A DNA stretch of 20,131 bases from CAYVAP01 sp964343195 (GTDB lineage: Bacteria > Bacteroidota > Bacteroidia > J057), in NCBI GenBank assembly GCA_964343195.1, contig CAYFIR010000121.1, positions 1-20,131 of the forward strand, in the 5' to 3' direction. The notes beneath the pieces are model-generated. The model saw nothing but the letters and a program-made list of their open reading frames with translations. It had not been told where the DNA came from and did no database searches. Both the position numbers and the translations under genes were made by a program. This document shows, one piece after another, positions 13,990-20,131 of this stretch; position 1 is the stretch's first letter, and each line of letters starts with the position of its first letter.

Positions 13990-15444
13990 TCAATATACCC
14001 CAACCTCACTGAGCGCCACAGGAGCCATCGATTCCAGAATCCGCACTCGGATCTTGCTGGCGCTGACGGGATTAAATCGTGTGATGCGTTTGTAGCCGAT
14101 GGTCGTGCCTTCGAAGACTGTCTCCCAATCATCGCCCTGCTGGACATCTATGGCAAATGAACTGACCCGTTGCCCAAAGCGGATCGGTTCCTGAAGCACT
14201 ACGTGGTCGAACTCGGTATCCGCAGCGAACTCCAGGATGATCTCCGCCGAGGTGCTGGAATCACCTGTGGCCCAGTAGGTTTCAACGTCTCCGTCCGTCA
14301 GGTGCTTTCGGGGGAAAGGGGACGAAGATTGCTGGGATGTGCTGATAACCGCCCTGTTGGCCAGGTTTGTGGCAAAGGTTTGATCCAGGATCTCCCGAAA
14401 TTCTCTGAGTGACTGCACGTCATTTTCGTGGATCAGGCCGCGCCGATCCGGGGGCAGGTTGACCAGCAACACGCCATTTCGTCCGACCGACTTGTAGTAG
14501 ATGTCGAGCAATTCTTCAGGGCTTTTGACCAGGCTGTCCTGGTCGGCGTGGTAAAACCAACCCGGACGAATGGAGACATCGCACTGCCCGATGATCCACT
14601 TGTTGCCGTCGGGTTCTCCGGTATTCAGATAGTCCGAATCGGAGCCGCCGATGACCAGTTGGCTGGAATCGATGGGGGACCAAAAGGTCTCCCCGGCGTG
14701 GCCGTGTTCGTTGCCGACCCAGCGGAGGTCTGGCCCGGCATCGGAGAAAATCTTGATATCAGGCTGCAATTCCTTGACAAGCGCGATGGTCGTCGGCCAG
14801 TCGTAGTAGGTCTTGCGGTCGATGGTGCGGACTTCATTGGCCCCGCCGTAATAGCCGTCGCCGCCATTGGCCCCGTCGAACCAGATTTCGTTGATCTCGC
14901 CGTAGTTGGTGAGCAGTTCGCGGAGCTGATTGCGGTAGTAGGTGAGGTACTCCGGCTTGCCGTAGTCGGCATGGTTGCGGTCCCAGGGCGAAAGGTAGAG
15001 GCCGACTTTGAGGCCATGTTTACGGCAGGCTTCGACCAGTTCGCGGACGAGGTCGCCCTCCCCGTTTTGGTAGGGAGAACTGGCAATGTCGTGCTCGGTG
15101 TATGCACTGGGCCAGAGGCAAAAGCCATCGTGGTGCTTGGCTGTGAGGATCAGTTCGCGCATGCCGCCCGCCTTGGCGGCGCGCACCCACTGCTCTGCGT
15201 CCAGTTCTGTGGGATTGAAAATAGCGGGGTCTTCGTCGCCGTAGCCCCATTCCTTGTCGGTAAAGGTATTGACCGTGAAGTGCAGAAACCCCACAAATTC
15301 CAGTTGCTGGTACTCAAACTGTTGCTCCGAGGGAACCACTGGCAGCGCGGGGATGTCAGTGGGCGGTGCTGTCTGCTGCGTACAGGAGAAGAGGATGAGG
15401 GATGCCCCAATCAGGACTTGGAGTAAGAATGGCCTTTTCATCAT
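13990..15444 (-). CDS. Alpha-L-fucosidase, GH29 family, lipoprotein with C-terminal carbohydrate-binding-like domain
   Basis: Predicted to release terminal alpha-L-fucose from glycans outside the cytoplasm. It has 484 residues. A lipoprotein signal ends LILFS before Cys21, so the mature protein should be lipid-anchored; there is no acidic run after the Cys. The catalytic barrel spans about residues 45-345, with HFTVNTF near 55, LTAKHHDGFCLWPS near 100, KVGLYLSPWDRN near 146, and EIWFDGANG with the probable nucleophile Asp190. NLPPDRRGLIHENDV marks the end of the barrel. Residues about 360-484 resemble an F5/8 type C (CBM32-like) sandwich. The context with TAKHHDGFCLWPS and WFDGANG suggests the GH29 subgroup acting on branched alpha-1,3/1,4 linkages, which is inference. 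The start could be Met1 or Met2. It is divergent from the pectinesterase, hinting at shared polysaccharide use. Confidence 0.92.
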   Translation of the reverse strand: MMKRPFLLQVLIGASLILFSCTQQTAPPTDIPALPVVPSEQQFEYQQLEFVGFLHFTVNTFTDKEWGYGDEDPAIFNPTELDAEQWVRAAKAGGMRELILTAKHHDGFCLWPSAYTEHDIASSPYQNGEGDLVRELVEACRKHGLKVGLYLSPWDRNHADYGKPEYLTYYRNQLRELLTNYGEINEIWFDGANGGDGYYGGANEVRTIDRKTYYDWPTTIALVKELQPDIKIFSDAGPDLRWVGNEHGHAGETFWSPIDSSQLVIGGSDSDYLNTGEPDGNKWIIGQCDVSIRPGWFYHADQDSLVKSPEELLDIYYKSVGRNGVLLVNLPPDRRGLIHENDVQSLREFREILDQTFATNLANRAVISTSQQSSSPFPRKHLTDGDVETYWATGDSSTSAEIILEFAADTEFDHVVLQEPIRFGQRVSSFAIDVQQGDDWETVFEGTTIGYKRITRFNPVSASKIRVRILESMAPVALSEVGVY

Positions 15445-15656
15445 AGCTAGGGATGGTTTGGCTGAAGTTAAGCAGAAAATCGGTTTCCTGGGGTTGTGGT
15501 TCTACCGCAAAGACCTCCGGAGATCACCTTTCCTTCGGGCCGTTGGCGGCGAATTCCTCAGTAGCACGTAAAAAATGCACCGTATCCCACACATTTTGGC
15601 TACGTAAGCGAAAGGTTTTATGCGGACTTTGTCAGGAAGACTATTACTCCGAATGT
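15445..15656. promoter_or_regulatory. Divergent promoter region between fucosidase and pectinesterase genes
   Basis: A 212-bp spacer that must contain start signals for both divergent genes. An open frame runs through it into the pectinesterase, but its residues lack any signal-peptide or family character, so it is treated as non-coding. I see no operator that I can name; a TTTTATG block lies at 15617-15622. Confidence 0.5.
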
Positions 15657-16619
15657 ATGCGGCGATTTCTGCACCTGATTCTGTTTTGCCTGTTGGCATT
15701 TCCTCTCTTTCTGAAAGCCCAGTACGCCACCGAAATCCATGTGGCCCAGGATGGCAGCGGCGACTTTGCCACCATCCAGGCCGCGATAGATGCGACCAAA
15801 TCATTTCCCGATAAACCCATCACCATCTACATCGCTGATGGGGTGTATGAGGAAAAAGTAGTGGTTCCTGCGTGGAATCCCCACCTCACCCTCAAGGGCG
15901 AAAGCCGCGAGGGCACCATCATCCGCTGGGGGGATTACTTCGACAGCATCGACCGTGGACGTAACAGTACCTTCATGACGGCGACGCTATCGGTGGAGGC
16001 CCGGGACTTTCGGGCAGAGAACCTGACCATCGTCAACACGGCGGGTCCGGTAGGGCAGGCAGTGGCGGTTTCGGTTTCGGGAGATCGCTGTGCTTTTGTC
16101 AATTGCAGCATCCTCGGCCATCAGGATACGCTTTACGTCGCGGGCGAAAATCACCGCCAGTATTTCCGTAACTGCCTGATCGAAGGCACCACGGATTTTA
16201 TCTTCGGCGAGGCCACGGCGGTATTCGAAAGCTGTGAGATTCGGGCTAAATCCAATTCTTTCCTGACTGCCGCTTCGACTCCAAAGGGAACCTTCTACGG
16301 GCTGGTGTTCCTGGACTGTAAGCTCACGGCAGATGAGGGTATCGATGAGGTCTATCTGGGCCGCCCCTGGCGAGACTATGCCCGCACCGTGTTCATCCGC
16401 TGCGAAATGGGCAGCCACATCCGGTCCCTCGGCTGGGACAACTGGAGCACCCCATCGCGGGAGCAAACCACCTTTTACGGCGAATACGCTTCCACTGGCC
16501 CCGGAGCAAGTCCCGAGCAACGCGCCGACTGGGCTCATCAACTGAGTCGCAAGCAGGCGCGGCTTTACACTCCACTACACATTTTGGGCGGCTGGGTGAT
16601 AGATCACCTCGCCGAGTAA
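15657..16619 (+). CDS. Pectinesterase (CE8), exported
   Basis: Removes methyl esters from homogalacturonan, releasing methanol and exposing acidic pectin for lyases and hydrolases. The protein has 320 residues from the ATG at 15657. That start is chosen over an open-frame ATG at 15453 because it gives a good signal peptide, MRRFLHLILFCLLAFPLFLKA, cleaved before Gln22. The single right-handed beta-helix domain shows all CE8 hallmarks: DGSGDFATIQAAIDA near 32, GQAVAV with Gln134, GHQDTLY with Asp157, TTDFIFG with Asp180 and YLGRPWR with Arg236. Length is typical for bacterial single-domain enzymes and no catalytic residue is missing. No T9SS domain is present, so it is probably periplasmic. It leads a three-gene run, with the next gene 33 bp downstream. 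Confidence 0.95.
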   Translation: MRRFLHLILFCLLAFPLFLKAQYATEIHVAQDGSGDFATIQAAIDATKSFPDKPITIYIADGVYEEKVVVPAWNPHLTLKGESREGTIIRWGDYFDSIDRGRNSTFMTATLSVEARDFRAENLTIVNTAGPVGQAVAVSVSGDRCAFVNCSILGHQDTLYVAGENHRQYFRNCLIEGTTDFIFGEATAVFESCEIRAKSNSFLTAASTPKGTFYGLVFLDCKLTADEGIDEVYLGRPWRDYARTVFIRCEMGSHIRSLGWDNWSTPSREQTTFYGEYASTGPGASPEQRADWAHQLSRKQARLYTPLHILGGWVIDHLAE

Positions 16620-16652
16620 GTTTCCACTCCAACTACTATCAACCTCGTTTTC

Positions 16653-17897
16653 ATGCGAAAAATTGGCATATTCCTGGTTCTGACCACTCTCTGGACAGTG
16701 GCCTTTGCCCCCAAAGCGACTCCCATCCAGGTCTTTGTGATTGGTGACTCGACCGCTTCCCCCTACAGTGCTTCTTCCTATCCGCGTATGGGCTGGGCGC
16801 AGGTACTGGAAGATTTCTTCAACCCCGACAGCGTCGTGGTGATCGACAAAGCCCGCAGTGGGCGGAGTTCCAAGAGCTATTACCACGAGTCAGAAGGCTG
16901 GCCTTCGGTCAAGTCTCAGCTTCAGTCGGGAGACTTTCTCTTCATCCAGTTTGGGCACAATGACTCCAAGACGGATGCGGAACGCTTCACCGACCCATTT
17001 ACCACCTATCAGGAATACCTGACCCGCTACATTGACGAAGCCCATGCGCTGGGCGTGACGCCCGTTCTGATGACTTCCATCCACCGCAATTCCTGGCAGT
17101 CCGATACCGTCAACATCAATGATACCCACGGCGATTACCTGGTCGCCGTGCGTGAACTGGCCGATTCGCTCAACGTGGCGATGGTCGATATGGCGAACCT
17201 CACAGAGGGGCTTTTCGAGTCGTTGGGTTACACTTTTACCTCTGAAAATGTCTTCCTCAATCTACCCGACAGCCTCTACAGTGCTTATATTTCCGGGAAT
17301 GAAGACAACACCCACCTGCAGGAATACGGTGCCTATGAACTGTCTAAACTGGTGGCGGATGAATTGGCTGCCATTACCGATAGTAGTGTGCAGCGGCTCA
17401 AGTCTGGACTTTATGACATGATCCGGGTTAACCTGGAGGCTTCACCTGCCGGGAGTGGCTACGTACAGGGGCCGCACTTTTTCCCGGTTGACGTCGAACG
17501 AACGATCTATGCCCGTCCGGCTACCCGCTCTGACTACGAATTTGTAGGCTGGACCGTCAATGGGAGCGAAGTCGAAACCAAAAGTCGATTTTCATTTTCT
17601 GTTTCGGCGGGTGATTCAGACACAAGATTGGCAGAATTTGCCCTGCCTACCAATGGAATTCTGGATCAACTTGCCGAACTTGAGGTTTGGGTCAATGAAA
17701 ATGCCCTTCGAGTAGAAAGTGGAATCCCTATGTTGGAGCTGAATCTGATCGATCAGGCTGGACGTAGCTATTTCCAACTTGATGCCAATGGAGCCTTGAG
17801 CACTGAGACAAATATTTCCCATCTACCTGCTGGAGTTTACTATTTGCAGGTACGCCGGACAAAGGATGCCGGATGGGAAAAGATTTTACTGGATTGA
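16653..17897 (+). CDS. Rhamnogalacturonan acetylesterase-like SGNH esterase with C-terminal add-on domains
   Basis: Predicted to remove acetyl groups from rhamnogalacturonan (CE12-like). It has 414 residues with a signal peptide in about the first 19. The SGNH/GDSL catalytic set is complete: Ser33 in VIGDSTAS, Gly70 in KARSGRSSKSY, Asn103 in FGHND, and Asp218 and His221 in EDNTHLQEYGAYEL. Residues about 262-332 look like a bacterial repeat domain of the divergent InlB-B type (YEFVGWTVNGSEV). The last 80 residues resemble a degenerate T9SS sorting domain: LNLIDQAGRSYFQ, then HLPAGVYYLQVRR and ILLD, but lacking the usual YPNP start. Secretion beyond the outer membrane is therefore possible, not certain. 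It sits 33 bp after the pectinesterase and 67 bp before the sugar dehydrogenase, all co-directional, so an operon is likely. Confidence 0.88.
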   Translation: MRKIGIFLVLTTLWTVAFAPKATPIQVFVIGDSTASPYSASSYPRMGWAQVLEDFFNPDSVVVIDKARSGRSSKSYYHESEGWPSVKSQLQSGDFLFIQFGHNDSKTDAERFTDPFTTYQEYLTRYIDEAHALGVTPVLMTSIHRNSWQSDTVNINDTHGDYLVAVRELADSLNVAMVDMANLTEGLFESLGYTFTSENVFLNLPDSLYSAYISGNEDNTHLQEYGAYELSKLVADELAAITDSSVQRLKSGLYDMIRVNLEASPAGSGYVQGPHFFPVDVERTIYARPATRSDYEFVGWTVNGSEVETKSRFSFSVSAGDSDTRLAEFALPTNGILDQLAELEVWVNENALRVESGIPMLELNLIDQAGRSYFQLDANGALSTETNISHLPAGVYYLQVRRTKDAGWEKILLD

Positions 17898-17964
17898 CCA
17901 TGAAGCCCCCTGTCCTTACCATTATCTGGGCCAATCTGTGGCCCTCAAACAAATGACAATTACT

Positions 17965-19578
17965 ATGAAACTCACCAAACACCTACTCTTGATAATTCTG
18001 CTGGGCAGCCTGACGCTCAATGCGCAGGTAGCCGATCCGGTGCCAGACATTCAGGCTTCAGATCTCACGTATACATTGGAGGATTTTGTAACCATCCCCA
18101 AATCCAATAACACGACTCCGCGCGCTCGCATCAATATGCTGCGGGAACTGCCAGATAGCAGTGGGCGGATGTTTGTGAATGATCTCAATGGACCTGGTCA
18201 TATAATCGATGGAGAAACCATCCACGAATACCTGGACATGAAGGATGTATTTCCCCGGTTTATCACATCGCCTGGAAAGGGGACAGGCTTCGGAGGCGTG
18301 GCCTTTCACCCTGATTTTGCCACCAATGGACTTCTGTATACCTCTCATACCGAATGGGATGGGGGGGGGCCTACCGTGGACTTTTCTCCTGAGCACCACA
18401 ATGGGATAGCCCTGGAAGGGGTAATCACTGAGTGGACTGCTACGGATCCGACGGCTAATACATTTGCTGGAACCCGTCGAGAGGTAATGCGCTTTTCTTT
18501 TCCGCATTCCATTCACGATCTGCAAGACATTCTCTTTAACCCGCTGGCGACTCCCGATTCTTCTGACTATGGGAATCTCTACATCTGCGTAGGCGAAGGC
18601 GGTACCATGCAATGGGGCTTTGCCAATAACCTGCAGAATCCCAACACCTATATGGGAACCATTTTTCGCGTAGATCCACTCGGTACGAATGGCCGCAATG
18701 GTCAATACGGCGTTCCGACTGATAATCCTTTCGTGGGAGATTCCAGCCTGGGACTGCCAGAGGTCTGGGTTTCTGGCTTTCGTAACCCCCATCGCCTGAG
18801 TTGGGACCTCGGAGGCGACCACAAGGCCCTGATTGGCGACATCGGCGAACTGTCCATCGAGGAAGTAAACCTGGTAGTGCCTGGAGGAAATTATGGTTGG
18901 AGCGAGCGTGAGGGTACCTTTGAATTCCGTGGACAAAACGATCGGGGTAGGGTATATCCCCTACCAGCCAATGACTCTGGCTATGTCTACCCGGTAGCCC
19001 AGTTTGATCACGAAGATGGCCTGGCGGTAATTTGCGGCTTTGTATACCGTGGTCAGGCCCTCCCTGAGCTGTATGGAGAATTTATCTGTGGCGACATCCC
19101 CGGCGGACGGATATTCCATGCCCCAATTGATAGCCTGATTCAGGGACGACAGTTCCCCCTCAAGGAACTTCAGTTGGTTGACGCCAATGGGAATCCTACC
19201 AGCCTGTACCGCATTGTACCTGGAAGTCGGGTCGACTTGCGCTTTGGGCAGACCAACGACGGGGAAATTTTTATCCTCACCAAAGCCGACGGGAAGATCA
19301 GGTACCTGGCTCATCCACAGGCCACCTCCGTGAGGGATCGGGACATGGCAGAGACCGGTACCTGGGTACCCAATCCCACTTTGGGAGTCATTCATTTTCA
19401 GGCCAATGGTGTAAATACGCAGGGCATGGAGGTGGACGTAGTAGGGCTCAATGGACAACTGTATATGCAAGAGAAGGGCACGGAACTGGACCTCAGCGCC
19501 CTGGCGACAGGGATCTATGTGCTTCAATGGAAAAATGAGGCTGGGCAGATTGGTCGACAGGCGATCCGGAAAGAATAG
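17965..19578 (+). CDS. PQQ-dependent sugar dehydrogenase (glucose/sorbosone dehydrogenase family), secreted
   Basis: Predicted to oxidise aldose sugars with pyrroloquinoline quinone, outside the cytoplasm. It has 537 residues from the ATG at 17965. An upstream in-frame ATG at 17866 overlaps the previous gene and gives no signal peptide, whereas MKLTKHLLLIILLGSLTLNA does. The beta-propeller hallmarks are FGGVAFHPDFATNGLLY near 110, SPEHHNG (likely catalytic His), VWVSGFRNPHRLSWD near 270, IGDIGELSIEEVN and GGNYGWSEREG near 305, and VICGFVYRG near 352. The C-terminus (from about 460) is a T9SS-type sorting domain with VPNPTLGVIHF, VDVVGLNGQLY, ALATGIYVLQW and a basic end. A nine-G run (18361-18369) encodes Gly-Gly-Gly. 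The exact sugar is unknown, and some members of this family lack PQQ activity. It is the last gene of the pectin-related run. Confidence 0.88.
   Translation: MKLTKHLLLIILLGSLTLNAQVADPVPDIQASDLTYTLEDFVTIPKSNNTTPRARINMLRELPDSSGRMFVNDLNGPGHIIDGETIHEYLDMKDVFPRFITSPGKGTGFGGVAFHPDFATNGLLYTSHTEWDGGGPTVDFSPEHHNGIALEGVITEWTATDPTANTFAGTRREVMRFSFPHSIHDLQDILFNPLATPDSSDYGNLYICVGEGGTMQWGFANNLQNPNTYMGTIFRVDPLGTNGRNGQYGVPTDNPFVGDSSLGLPEVWVSGFRNPHRLSWDLGGDHKALIGDIGELSIEEVNLVVPGGNYGWSEREGTFEFRGQNDRGRVYPLPANDSGYVYPVAQFDHEDGLAVICGFVYRGQALPELYGEFICGDIPGGRIFHAPIDSLIQGRQFPLKELQLVDANGNPTSLYRIVPGSRVDLRFGQTNDGEIFILTKADGKIRYLAHPQATSVRDRDMAETGTWVPNPTLGVIHFQANGVNTQGMEVDVVGLNGQLYMQEKGTELDLSALATGIYVLQWKNEAGQIGRQAIRKE
18361..18369 (+). 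repeat. Homopolymer of nine G within the sugar dehydrogenase gene
   Basis: Nine consecutive Gs encode three glycines after Asp in WDGGGPT. The gene is in frame at this length. The tract is long enough to be prone to slippage in replication or in sequencing. Confidence 0.95.
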
Positions 19579-19603
19579 TTTTGGGCAAAAAGCCAGGAAT
19601 ATT

Positions 19604-19635
19604 GGGAATGTTGATTCACATGGATCAACATTCCC
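19604..19635 (+). terminator. Strong hairpin, probable transcription terminator after the dehydrogenase gene
   Basis: A perfect 12-bp stem gggaatgttgat/atcaacattccc with an 8-nt loop begins 26 bp past the stop codon. T-rich sequence follows at some distance (near 19645-19660) rather than immediately, so termination may not be canonical rho-independent. Position and stability still make a transcript end the best explanation. Confidence 0.6.
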
Positions 19636-19978
19636 TAATCTGGACTTTATTCATCCTTTTTGAAAAGCAAGGTCTTTTCCCGGAGCCTGGAAACCGTTCT
19701 TTTGCATAAATCAACATCAGGGGTTCGGGCTAATGTTGGTTAATTCCTGGAGAACATTTCATAAACCTTTTTTTGAAGAAAAGCCTAAAGCAAGCTTGGA
19801 GCGGAGCTGGGGGGCAGAATGAAACGCCGAGTCCCTGCGAAATTTAGTAATGGGCCATTCGTAATTCGGATAAAATGCGCGCCAGTAGCACTTTCAACTT
19901 TCTGATTCCTCCCTCTGTCGCACAGGCCATCTCCCTCCAAAGGGAGATACTCGCAGTGGCACTTGGACGCAAAGGTTT

Positions 19979-20002
19979 AAAGCAAGCCTGTGGCGGCGTT
20001 GG
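19979..20002 (+). repeat. Dispersed 24-bp repeat, copy 2
   Basis: Matches 9059-9082 at 21 of 24 positions, with a shared tggcggcgttgg core. Confidence 0.7.
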
Positions 20003-20094
20003 CCCGGCATTTGGCGCTCGGGGTGACCTGCAGGGCAGCCTGAAATGCCGTCCCGACTCGTCGGGATGCTTACTTCTTTTGTAGGGTAGCAAAT

Positions 20095-20131
20095 GGAAGA
20101 ATAATACGCCGCTATTATTCTCACGCAGATC
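20095..20131 (+). repeat. Dispersed repeat ending ctcacgcagatc, copy 2, cut by the window end
   Basis: Contains the perfect stem gaataata/tattattc (20099-20120, 6-nt loop) followed by tcacgcagatc, matching 8944-8980. The element runs out of the window. Confidence 0.8.

Larger units (their letters stand above)
19579..20131. other. Intergenic region to window end, hairpins and dispersed repeats
   Basis: No gene recognised; short open frames lack family features. It contains the terminator-like hairpin (19604-19635), a second stem aatcaacat/atgttggtt (19709-19741), a perfect stem atctccct/agggagat (19928-19948), arms ggcattt (20006-20012) and aaatgcc (20043-20049), a stem tcccga/tcggga (20051-20066), and dispersed repeats at 19979-20002 and 20095-20131. 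Confidence 0.65.

Noticed and set aside
14428..15426. Open frame of 332 codons antisense to the GH29 gene
   Set aside because: Low-complexity valine/alanine/glycine translation with no motif; the opposite strand encodes a clear fucosidase.
15453..15656. Upstream extension of the pectinesterase frame
   Set aside because: The extra 68 residues precede a complete signal peptide starting at 15657 and contain nothing family-like.
17866..17964. Upstream start for the sugar dehydrogenase
   Set aside because: Overlaps the end of the esterase gene and would bury the signal peptide; the ATG at 17965 is better.
18058..18936. Open frame of 292 codons antisense to the sugar dehydrogenase
   Set aside because: No family feature; the real gene is the + strand one with complete hallmarks.

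Overview
The window looks like a chromosomal piece of a Bacteroidota bacterium, most likely Saprospiria/Lewinella-like (inference). The clues are several secreted proteins ending in type IX secretion (Por/T9SS) sorting domains or relatives of them, a lipoprotein glycosidase, a PQQ-type sugar dehydrogenase, a long eukaryote-like urocanate hydratase, weak Shine-Dalgarno signals and long repeat-rich intergenic regions. No rRNA, tRNA, CRISPR array or recognisable transposase gene is visible.

Left half (1-12258): a complete histidine-utilisation set, all on the + strand but broken up by other genes. The order is hutH (76-1572), hutU (1799-3796), a small antitoxin/PIN-toxin pair (3840-4456), hutI (4476-5702), hutG (8027-8824) and hutF (10879-12258). 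Having both HutF and HutG implies the five-step route: histidine > urocanate > imidazolonepropionate > formiminoglutamate > N-formylglutamate + NH3 > glutamate + formate. Between hutI and hutG lies a large antisense gene for a T9SS-secreted Asp-box beta-propeller protein (5749-7875). Between hutG and hutF lies an AT-rich antisense gene for a small exported protein of unknown function (9436-9948), set in about 2 kb of repeat-rich DNA. No hut transporter or hut regulator is present.

Right half (12620-19578): a membrane-anchored endonuclease/exonuclease/phosphatase-fold protein (-) and a GH29 alpha-L-fucosidase lipoprotein (-) face away from a three-gene + strand run: CE8 pectinesterase, rhamnogalacturonan acetylesterase-like SGNH esterase, and PQQ-dependent sugar dehydrogenase. 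The esterases and the fucosidase suggest work on pectin-type plant or algal polysaccharide outside the cytoplasm.

The most distinctive non-coding signal is a 46-bp hairpin element present five times (9308-9353, 10091-10136, 13780-13825, 13850-13895, 13935-13980). Each copy has two 10-bp arms exactly 26 bp apart. Stem sequences differ between copies but keep their pairing, and two copies are inverted relative to the other three. Other repeats are a 9-bp tandem array running in frame into hutH, a paired-hairpin hutH-hutU spacer, two MITE-like palindromic elements near 10.2-10.5 kb, and three pairs of shorter dispersed repeats.
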